From: Clostridiales bacterium
GTDB lineage: Bacteria; Bacillota; Clostridia; Christensenellales; Aristaeellaceae
NCBI GenBank assembly: GCA_022776785.1
Contig: JALFHA010000292.1
Span: 1-9,360 of the forward strand
Direction of reading: 5' to 3'
Length of the DNA stretch: 9,360 nucleotides
Made by a program: the position numbers and the translations under genes
Notes under the pieces: model-generated
The model's database searches: none
Told to the model about the DNA's origin: nothing
Seen by the model: the letters and a program-made list of their open reading frames with translations, nothing else
Part shown: positions 1-5,297 of the stretch, in pieces
Numbering within the stretch: position 1 is the stretch's first letter
How the letters are laid out: every line of letters begins with the position of its first letter

Positions 1-840
1 CTGCTGATGCTGGGCCGCGTGGAGCGGCTGCTTTCGGGCATCTATCCCCCTGCGGACTGGGCGGCGCAGGCTGCGACGGGCCGGGCAGGCGCGTGGCTGC
101 CGCTGGCGGGCACGGCGCTGCTAGCGCTGGCGCTGATGCTGGCGGGCTGCACGGCGGGCTTTGTGCGCATCGCCGATGCGCTCGCGCAGGGCACGCCCAC
201 GAGGAAGGGCCGTGCGGCCGTGGGGCGCAGGCGCTCGCCGCTGGCGGCGCTCTACGTCAAGGAGGCGCGCCGGTATGCATCCAGCTCGATCTACATGATG
301 AACACGATGGTCGGCTGGCTGATGTATGCGATGATGACGGTGGCCGTCTGCGTGACGGATGTTTCGACCATCCTCGCCGTGGTGGCGCCGATTCCCGGCG
401 TGGGTCAGCGCGCGCTGACGCTTTTGCCGCTGGCTGCGGCGGTGCCGGCTGGCATGTCGGCAACGACGCCGTGCTCCATCTCGATGGAGGGGCGGCAGAT
501 GGACACTCTGCGCGCCATGCCCGTGAGAAAGCGGGACTGGCTCGGCGCCAAGCTGCTCCTGAGCCTGAGCATCGCCCTGCCGCCGATTGTGCTGTGCGGC
601 GCGGCGCTGAGCGTGCGCCTGCATCTGAGCGCGGGGCTCGCCGCGGCGATGATTCTCGCGCCGCTGGGCAACGCGCTGCTCACCGGCACGGTGGGGCTGG
701 CGCTCAACCTGCGCTTCCCCAAGCTCGACTGGGAGCAGGAGGTGGAGGCCGTCAAACAGGGGGTGTCGGTGCTGCTGACGATTCTCTTCGGGATGCTCGT
801 GCCGATTGCCTGCGGCGCGGCGATGGTGCTGTGGGGTTGA
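1..840 (+). CDS. ABC-2 type exporter permease, 3' part only
   Basis: The reading frame is open from the first base, so the gene begins upstream of the window; the ATG at 7 is probably internal. The visible part is about 279 residues and very hydrophobic. Counting from that ATG, likely membrane helices lie near residues 31-53, 97-125, 136-156, 183-203, 208-234 and 252-274. Between helices it has SISMEGRQMDTLRAMPVRKR (158-176), followed by AKLLLS, and near the end LNLRFPKLDWEQEVEAVKQG. Both match my recollection of the Firmicutes ABC-2 permease group, in which an 'EGR...L..(L/M)P(V/I)' loop precedes a 'K.LL' helix and a 'FPK.DW..E...VKQ' loop lies near the C-terminus. These proteins form the membrane part of ATP-driven exporters. 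The ATPase partner, if adjacent, would be upstream and unseen, and the substrate cannot be told. A terminator follows directly, so this gene ends its own operon and is not part of the phosphate locus. Family confidence is fair; function is unknown. Confidence 0.7.
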   Translation: MLMLGRVERLLSGIYPPADWAAQAATGRAGAWLPLAGTALLALALMLAGCTAGFVRIADALAQGTPTRKGRAAVGRRRSPLAALYVKEARRYASSSIYMMNTMVGWLMYAMMTVAVCVTDVSTILAVVAPIPGVGQRALTLLPLAAAVPAGMSATTPCSISMEGRQMDTLRAMPVRKRDWLGAKLLLSLSIALPPIVLCGAALSVRLHLSAGLAAAMILAPLGNALLTGTVGLALNLRFPKLDWEQEVEAVKQGVSVLLTILFGMLVPIACGAAMVLWG

Positions 841-849
841 TGGATGATG

Positions 850-882
850 GCGGGAGAAGCAAATCGCTTTTCCCGCTTTTTT
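850..882 (+). terminator. Rho-independent terminator after the ABC-2 permease
   Basis: An 11-bp stem (850-860 with 866-876, one G-U wobble) encloses a 5-nt AAATC loop and is followed by six T residues (877-882). It starts 10 bases after the permease stop codon and separates that gene from the pst operon. The last T residues overlap the most upstream PhoP-like repeat of the pstS promoter, so the intergenic space is packed tightly. Confidence 0.9.
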
Positions 883-933
883 CATGCTTTTTACCTGCGC
901 GTGGCGGTTTCCTTAACGCGGACACTTTACAAT
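880..933 (+). promoter_or_regulatory. pstS promoter with PhoP-like repeats
   Basis: A good -10 hexamer TACAAT lies at 928-933. At 17-bp spacing the -35 position reads CGGTTT (905-910), which is poor and suits an activator-dependent promoter. Hexamers resembling the Gram-positive PhoP site TT(A/C/T)A(C/T)A sit at 880 (TTTCAT), 891 (TTACCT) and 913 (TTAACG) on an 11-bp grid; the grid position at 902 (TGGCGG) does not match. The offsets from the -10 (48, 37, 26, 15 bp) are the same as at the npt promoter at 5196-5249. The repeat and -10 letters are seen; PhoP binding is inferred from the neighbouring phoPR and the family rule. The expected transcription start is near 940. Confidence 0.6.
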
Positions 934-939
934 GGACGC

Positions 940-955
940 GTCCTCAGGAGAGGAC
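940..955 (+). other. 5' terminal hairpin of the pst transcript
   Basis: GTCCTC (940-945) pairs perfectly with GAGGAC (950-955) around an AGGA loop. The predicted start of transcription is about 7 bases after the -10, that is near 940, so the mRNA would begin with this stem. 5'-terminal stems of this kind can protect an mRNA from 5'-end-dependent decay. The pairing is visible; the role is inferred. Confidence 0.5.
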
Positions 956-997
956 TGAAGCTGAAAAGAAGAACATGAAAAGAAGGAGAGAAATCCC

Positions 998-1861
998 ATG
1001 CGCAATTTTGTCAAGAAGCTGCTCTGCGCCGCGCTGGCGCTGACCTGTGTTTCCGCTGCGGCCTGCGCGGAATTCGAGGCGAACAAGGGGATTGCCGTCA
1101 TTTCCCGTGAGGATGGCTCCGGCACGCGCGGTGCTTTCGTTGAGCTGACCGGCGTCGAGCAGAAGATCGACGGCAAGAAGGTCGATATGACGACGGAGGA
1201 TGCGGAAATCACCAACAACACCGCTGCCATGCTGATGACCGTAGCGGGCGACCCGCAGGCGATTGGTTACGTGTCCCTCGGCTCTCTGAATGATTCCGTG
1301 AAGGCTGTGAAGGTGGCCGGCGTTGAGGCGACGGCTGCGAACGTCGCCAGCGGCGACTACAAGCTGGCTCGTCCATTCAACATCGCATGGCGCGCGGACG
1401 CGCAGAGCGACCTTTCCAAGGACTTCATCGCCTTCGTGCTCAGCGCTGAGGGCCAGAAGGTCGTCGCGGACAATGGCTATGTCGGCAACGCTGACGCGGC
1501 TGCATATGAAGGCACCGGCGCCGAGGGCAAGCTGATTGTCGGTGGTTCCTCCTCCGTCTCTCCGGTGATGGAGAAGCTGATCGAGGCCTATGCGCTCGTC
1601 AACCCGAACGCCGTCGTCGAGCTGCAGACGACCGACTCCACCACGGGCATGACCTCCGCCATCGACGGCTCCTACGATGTGGGCATGGCCTCCCGTGCGC
1701 TCAAGGAGGACGAGGCTGCTCAGCTTGAGAGCGTCGCCATTGCCATGGACGGCATCGCGGTCATCGTGAACCTCGAAAACCCGGTGGACGAGCTGACCGT
1801 GGAGCAGATCGGCGGCGTGTTCTTGGGCGAGATCACCGCTTGGAACGAGCTTGTGAAGTAA
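998..1861 (+). CDS. pstS: PstS-type phosphate-binding protein with permuted half order
   Basis: Exported phosphate-binding component of the Pst importer, 287 residues. The ATG at 998 follows AAGGAGA (983-989) by 8 nt. Residues 1-24 form a signal peptide: a basic start (RNFVKK), a hydrophobic core, then SAAACAEF. This could be a weak lipobox with Cys23 or a signal peptidase I site after ACA. The mature protein starts with IAVISREDGSGTRGAF (32-47), which classically lies in the middle of PstS, then AIGYVSLGSLNDSVKA, ARPFNIA, FVLSAEGQKVV and GYV (to 162). After a linker (163-177) come KLIVGGSSSVSPVMEKL (178-194), the STTGMTSAIDGSYDVGMASR segment (214-233), AMDGIAVIVNLENPVDELT and finally VFLGEITAWNELVK, which classically belong to the first half. 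Each half occurs once, and both sets of phosphate-contact loops are present, so it is probably functional. First gene of the pst operon; a strong hairpin follows its stop. I recall similar proteins in Clostridia, but only from memory. Confidence 0.92.
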   Translation: MRNFVKKLLCAALALTCVSAAACAEFEANKGIAVISREDGSGTRGAFVELTGVEQKIDGKKVDMTTEDAEITNNTAAMLMTVAGDPQAIGYVSLGSLNDSVKAVKVAGVEATAANVASGDYKLARPFNIAWRADAQSDLSKDFIAFVLSAEGQKVVADNGYVGNADAAAYEGTGAEGKLIVGGSSSVSPVMEKLIEAYALVNPNAVVELQTTDSTTGMTSAIDGSYDVGMASRALKEDEAAQLESVAIAMDGIAVIVNLENPVDELTVEQIGGVFLGEITAWNELVK

Positions 1862-1881
1862 GCAAACACACAGCCCCGACT

Positions 1882-1925
1882 GGGCCGCGGAAACTGCTCT
1901 CTATGAGGAGAGACGCCCGCGGCCC
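1882..1925 (+). other. pstS-pstC intercistronic stem-loop
   Basis: A perfect 9-bp GC stem (GGGCCGCGG at 1882-1890 with CCGCGGCCC at 1917-1925) encloses a second perfect stem, CTCTC (1897-1901) with GAGAG (1908-1912), closed by a 6-nt loop. No T tract follows (CTTGCGC), so it is unlikely to be a full terminator. Hairpins after the binding-protein gene of ABC importer operons commonly stabilise the upstream message or block part of the readthrough, so that binding protein is made in excess over permease. That role is inferred here. Confidence 0.75.
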
Positions 1926-1937
1926 CTTGCGCATGTC

Positions 1938-1944
1938 AAGGAGG
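1938..1944 (+). promoter_or_regulatory. Ribosome binding site that fixes the pstC start
   Basis: AAGGAGG ends 6 nt before the ATG at 1951. It is the only strong Shine-Dalgarno in the 89-base gap after pstS, and it rules against the longer reading from a TTG at 1840 that would overlap the end of pstS and include the hairpin. Confidence 0.85.
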
Positions 1945-1950
1945 CAATGG

Positions 1951-2871
1951 ATGAACCTGATCAAAAACAAGGATGCGCGGCGAAGCACCTTTCTTGCGCA
2001 TTGCAGGGAAAAGGGCTGGCTGCGCGAGACGGCGATGCGAATCGTGTTCCTGCTGGCGGCGTGCGTCTCCATCATCAGCGTGGCGCTCATCTGCGTGTTT
2101 CTGCTGGCGAACGGACTGCCTGCCATCGCCGAAATCGGCCCGCTCAAATTCCTGACCGGCAAGACGTGGAAGCCCGGCGCGGACATCTTCGGCATCTTCC
2201 CGATGATCATGGGCAGCATTTATGTGACCGGCGGCGCGCTGCTGCTGGGCGTGCCCATAGCGCTGCTGACAGCGATGTATCTGGCGTTCTTCTGCCCGAA
2301 GGCGGTATATCGCCTGATCAAGCCGGCCATCGAGCTGCTGGCGGGTATTCCCTCGGTGGTTTACGGCTTCTTCGGCTTGGTGGTGCTCGTGCCGATGGTG
2401 CGTGCACTCGGTGAGCACTGGGATGGCAGCGGCAAATCGATGCTCACCGCCTCCATCCTGCTGGCGATCATGATCCTGCCGACAATCATCGGCGTGGTGG
2501 AGCCCGCGCTGCGCGCTGTGCCGTCGAATATTCACGAGGGCGCGCTGGCGCTGGGTGCGACGCACGAGCGGGCGGTCTTTACGGCGGTCGCTCCGGCGGC
2601 GAAAAGCGGCATTCTCGCGGGCATCGTGCTGGGCGTCGGCCGCGCGATGGGCGAGACGATGGCGGTCATCATGGTGGCAGGCAATCAGGCGCGTATGCCC
2701 AAGGGCATTTTGCAGGGCGTGCGCACACTGACCGGCAACATCGTCATCGAAATGGGCTACGCCGCCGGACTGCACCGCGAGGCGCTCATCGCCACGGGCG
2801 TGGTGCTCTTCGTGTTCATCCTGATCATCAACCTCGCGTTCTCCGCGCTGAAAGGGAGGAAAGCCGCATGA
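1951..2871 (+). CDS. pstC: Phosphate ABC transporter permease PstC
   Basis: One of the two inner-membrane subunits of the Pst phosphate importer, 306 residues from the ATG at 1951, a normal length for PstC. After a charged cytoplasmic start (1-30), membrane helices are visible near residues 31-53, 86-112, 130-150, 166-186, 218-240 and 279-299. The hallmark IELLAGIPSVVYGFFGL (127-143) is the PstC/PstA signature. The cytoplasmic coupling loop that docks on PstB is EGALALGATHERAVFTAVAP (196-215), followed by GRAMGETMAV (230-239), also typical of the family. The stop overlaps the pstA start by 4 bases (ATGA), which points to translational coupling and equal amounts of the two permeases. Expression relative to pstS is probably lowered by the hairpin upstream. 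The frame can be read further upstream to 1840, but there is no ribosome site there and it would run through pstS. Confidence 0.95.
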   Translation: MNLIKNKDARRSTFLAHCREKGWLRETAMRIVFLLAACVSIISVALICVFLLANGLPAIAEIGPLKFLTGKTWKPGADIFGIFPMIMGSIYVTGGALLLGVPIALLTAMYLAFFCPKAVYRLIKPAIELLAGIPSVVYGFFGLVVLVPMVRALGEHWDGSGKSMLTASILLAIMILPTIIGVVEPALRAVPSNIHEGALALGATHERAVFTAVAPAAKSGILAGIVLGVGRAMGETMAVIMVAGNQARMPKGILQGVRTLTGNIVIEMGYAAGLHREALIATGVVLFVFILIINLAFSALKGRKAA

Positions 2872-3767
2872 CACAATCCGTCTGCTCCCGGGAGGGGAGC
2901 TTCCCGCGCGGCAGGGGGGAGGCTCTGGGCTCGCGCATCCGCCGCGCCATGCGCCACCCCGGCTCGCTGGCGCTGAACCTGCTCGTGCATCTGGCCGCGC
3001 TGCTGACGCTGCTGGTGCTGGGCTTCCTCATCGCCTACATCCTCGTGCACGGCGTGCCGAACCTGCGAGCGGAGATGTTCTCGCTGACCTACACGTCCGA
3101 AAACCAGTCCATGCTGCCCTCCATTATCAACACCTGCTTCCTCACCCTGCTGGCGCTGGCGGCCGCCGTGCCGGTGGGCGTGGGCTCGGCCATCTATCTG
3201 GTGGAATACGCGCGCAAGGGCAGCCGGCTGGTGAAGCTGGTACGCGTGACGACGGAGACGCTTTCGGGCATCCCGTCCATCGTGTACGGCCTGTTCGGTA
3301 TGCTGTTCTTCTCCAAGGCGCTGGGCTTTGGCTACTCGATGCTCTCCGGCGCGCTGACGGTGGCGATGATGATCCTGCCGCTGGTGATGCGCACCACGGA
3401 GGAGGCGCTGCTCTGTGTGCCCGACAGCTACCGCGAGGGCAGCTTCGGTCTGGGCGCGGGGCGGCTGCGCACGGTGGTGCGCGTGGTGCTGCCCAGCGCC
3501 GTGCCGGGCATCCTCTCGGGCGTGATTCTGGCCATCGGCCGCGTTGTCGGCGAGACGGCGGCGCTGATGTACACCTCCGGTACGGTCGCCAAGATCGCGG
3601 GGCTGTTTGACACGGGCAGCACGCTCGCGCTGCACATGTACAAGCAGGCCTCCGAAGGCCTGTATACCGAGCAGGCCTACGCCACCAGCGTAGTGCTGCT
3701 GGTGCTCGTGCTGGCGATCAACCTGTGCTCAAACCTCATTGCCAAAGCGTTTACAAAGGAGAGGTGA
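2868..3767 (+). CDS. pstA: Phosphate ABC transporter permease PstA
   Basis: Second membrane subunit of the Pst importer, 299 residues, paired with PstC in the channel. The ATG at 2868 follows GGGAGGA (2854-2860) by 7 nt and overlaps the pstC stop. Membrane helices lie near residues 37-60, 88-112, 130-150, 158-176, 212-232 and 272-292. The family signature is TETLSGIPSIVYGLFGML (129-146), and the PstB-docking loop is EGSFGLGAGRLRTVVRVVLP (190-209), followed by GRVVGETAAL (224-233). Residues 2-27 form an odd Gly/Arg/Ser-rich lead-in (SREGSFPRGRGEALGSR) encoded by very G-rich DNA with a 6-bp hairpin (2884-2889 with 2895-2900); it looks unlike the rest of the protein. An in-frame ATG at 2949 would remove it, but no ribosome site precedes that codon at a usable distance, so the long form is kept. 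The stop lies within the pstB ribosome site. Confidence 0.95.
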   Translation: MTQSVCSREGSFPRGRGEALGSRIRRAMRHPGSLALNLLVHLAALLTLLVLGFLIAYILVHGVPNLRAEMFSLTYTSENQSMLPSIINTCFLTLLALAAAVPVGVGSAIYLVEYARKGSRLVKLVRVTTETLSGIPSIVYGLFGMLFFSKALGFGYSMLSGALTVAMMILPLVMRTTEEALLCVPDSYREGSFGLGAGRLRTVVRVVLPSAVPGILSGVILAIGRVVGETAALMYTSGTVAKIAGLFDTGSTLALHMYKQASEGLYTEQAYATSVVLLVLVLAINLCSNLIAKAFTKER

Positions 3768-3773
3768 CGGCGG

Positions 3774-4526
3774 ATGACAAGCAAGATATCGGTCAAAAAT
3801 CTCGATCTGTACTACGGCGGCTTCCACGCGCTCAAGGACATCAGCCTTGACATGGGGGAGCGGGAGATCACGGCGTTCATCGGCCCGTCGGGCTGCGGCA
3901 AGTCCACCTTCCTCAAGACACTCAACCGGATGAACGATCTGGTGGAGGGCTGCCGCATCACCGGCGACGTGCGGCTTGACGGCGAGGACATCTACGGCGG
4001 CATGGACGTGAGCACGCTGCGCAGGCGCGTGGGCATGGTGTTCCAAAAGCCGAATCCCTTTCCGATGAGCGTCTACGACAACATCGCCTACGGGCCGCGC
4101 ACGCACGGCATCAAGAAGCGCGACGAGCTGGACGCCATTGTGGAAAAGAGCCTGCGCGACGCGGCCATCTGGGACGAGCTCAAGGACAGGCTCAAAAAGA
4201 GCGCGCTGGGCCTCTCCGGTGGCCAGCAGCAGCGGCTGTGCATCGCGCGGGCGCTGGCGGTACACCCTGAGGTCATCCTAATGGATGAGCCGACGAGCGC
4301 GCTCGACCCGATCTCCACGGGCAAGATCGAGGATCTGGCGCTGGAAATCAAGAAGGACTACACCATCATCATGGTGACGCACAACATGCAGCAGGCTGCG
4401 CGCGTGTCGGATAAAACGGTCTTCTTCCTGCTGGGGGAGATCATCGAGAGCGGCGAGACGGAGCAGATATTCTCCGCGCCGCGCGACCGGCGCACCGAGG
4501 ACTATGTGACGGGCCGCTTCGGCTGA
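3774..4526 (+). CDS. pstB: Phosphate ABC transporter ATP-binding protein PstB
   Basis: Cytoplasmic ATPase that powers phosphate import by PstSCA, 250 residues, the usual length. All nucleotide-binding elements are intact: Walker A GPSGCGKST (37-45), the Q-loop FQKPNPFPMSVYDN (90-103), which is diagnostic of PstB among ABC ATPases, the signature LSGGQQQR (147-154), Walker B VILMDEP (167-173), the D-loop SALDP (175-179), the switch histidine in THN (His203) and the C-terminal EDYVTGRFG. The ATG at 3774 is preceded by AGGTGA (3762-3767), whose last bases are the pstA stop codon, so the two genes are probably translated in a coupled way. phoU follows after 15 bases. In the enterobacterial model PstB is also the part of the transporter that works with PhoU in phosphate signalling. 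Confidence 0.97.
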   Translation: MTSKISVKNLDLYYGGFHALKDISLDMGEREITAFIGPSGCGKSTFLKTLNRMNDLVEGCRITGDVRLDGEDIYGGMDVSTLRRRVGMVFQKPNPFPMSVYDNIAYGPRTHGIKKRDELDAIVEKSLRDAAIWDELKDRLKKSALGLSGGQQQRLCIARALAVHPEVILMDEPTSALDPISTGKIEDLALEIKKDYTIIMVTHNMQQAARVSDKTVFFLLGEIIESGETEQIFSAPRDRRTEDYVTGRFG

Positions 4527-4541
4527 CGGGAGGGGAGCGCT

Positions 4542-5186
4542 ATGCGCGAGCAATACGACAGGCAGCTCAAAAAGCTGAACGACGAGCTGATTCGCATGGG
4601 CGAGATGATCTGCGAGGCGATTGCCGGCGCGGTGGGTGCGCTGGAAAAGCGCGATGACCGCCGGGCGAGGGAGATCATCGCCTACGATGAGGAAATCGAC
4701 CAGCAGGAGCGGCTGGTGGAGTCGATGTGCTTCAAGCTCCTGCTCTCCCAGCAGCCCGTGGCGGGCGACCTGCGGCGGGTTTCCTCGGCGCTGAAGATGA
4801 TCACCGACATGGAGCGCATCGGCGACCATGCGGCGGACATTTCCGAAATCGAGCTGATGCTCGAGCGTCTGCCGCCGATGAGCAATGCCCACCTGCGCGA
4901 GATGGCCGCTGAGACGCGCGCCATGCTGCTTGCGAGCATTGAAGCGTATGTGGAGCGGGATGTGAACAAGGCGCAGGCGGTCATCGACCGGGACGACGTG
5001 GTGGACGATCTCTTTGACACGGTGAAGGGCGAGCTGATCGCCGCAATCCGCGAAAGCCCCGAAAACGGCGAGCCTGCGACTGACCTGTTGATGGCGGCCA
5101 AGTACTTTGAGCGCATTGGCGATCATGCGACGAATATCGCCGAATGGGCGATTTTTGCGATGACAGGGCGGCACGCGGGCGAGTAA
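4542..5186 (+). CDS. phoU: Phosphate signalling protein PhoU
   Basis: Soluble, all-helical regulator that links the state of the Pst transporter to PhoR and restrains uptake when phosphate is plentiful; 214 residues, the usual length. It has the two repeated three-helix units of the family, each with its metal-binding motif: MERIGDHAADISE (90-102) and FERIGDHATNIAEW (189-202). AGDLRRVSSALKMITDMERI (74-93) is the classical core. The ATG at 4542 follows a GGGAGGGGAG stretch (4528-4537). It is the last gene of the pst operon. No intrinsic terminator is visible in the short gap after it, so some readthrough into the cotransporter gene is possible, although a separate promoter starts there. Confidence 0.96.
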   Translation: MREQYDRQLKKLNDELIRMGEMICEAIAGAVGALEKRDDRRAREIIAYDEEIDQQERLVESMCFKLLLSQQPVAGDLRRVSSALKMITDMERIGDHAADISEIELMLERLPPMSNAHLREMAAETRAMLLASIEAYVERDVNKAQAVIDRDDVVDDLFDTVKGELIAAIRESPENGEPATDLLMAAKYFERIGDHATNIAEWAIFAMTGRHAGE

Positions 5187-5195
5187 CCGCCGGAT

Positions 5196-5249
5196 TTAAC
5201 CTGAATTTTACGATTTATTCTTGACGGCTTTACAGGGGCTTGCTAAGAT
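5196..5249 (+). promoter_or_regulatory. PhoP-like repeat array and promoter of the npt-phoP-phoR unit
   Basis: Four hexamers on a strict 11-bp grid: TTAACC (5196), TTTACG (5207), TTCTTG (5218) and TTTACA (5229); three of the four fit the Gram-positive PhoP consensus TT(A/C/T)A(C/T)A well. A core promoter is overlaid: -35 TTGACG (5221-5226), a 17-bp spacer, and -10 TAAGAT (5244-5249). The expected transcription start is near 5256, which gives a leader of roughly 40 bases before the gene. The sequence and spacing are seen directly; control by the PhoP encoded downstream is inferred, and would make the system autoregulated. Confidence 0.75.
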
Positions 5250-5297
5250 GAACGAGGATTCCCGACACATGGCGAAGAAAATTCAAAAGGATGAAGT

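Noticed and set aside
93..1043. 316-codon + strand frame overlapping the permease gene and the start of pstS
   Set aside because: It runs through the terminator and the pstS promoter, is Gly/Ala/Arg-rich without motifs, and is out of frame with the recognisable permease.
1840..1950. Extended pstC N-terminus from a TTG at 1840
   Set aside because: It would overlap the end of pstS and translate the intercistronic hairpin. A strong AAGGAGG lies 6 nt before the ATG at 1951.
1936..2874. 312-codon open frame on the - strand opposite pstC
   Set aside because: His/Arg-rich shadow of pstC with no ribosome site or domain pattern; the same holds for the - strand frames opposite pstA (2757-3635) and pstB/phoU (4278-5174).
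5187..5220. Intrinsic terminator between phoU and the cotransporter gene
   Set aside because: The AT-rich stretch is explained by the PhoP-like repeats; no GC stem precedes a T run there.
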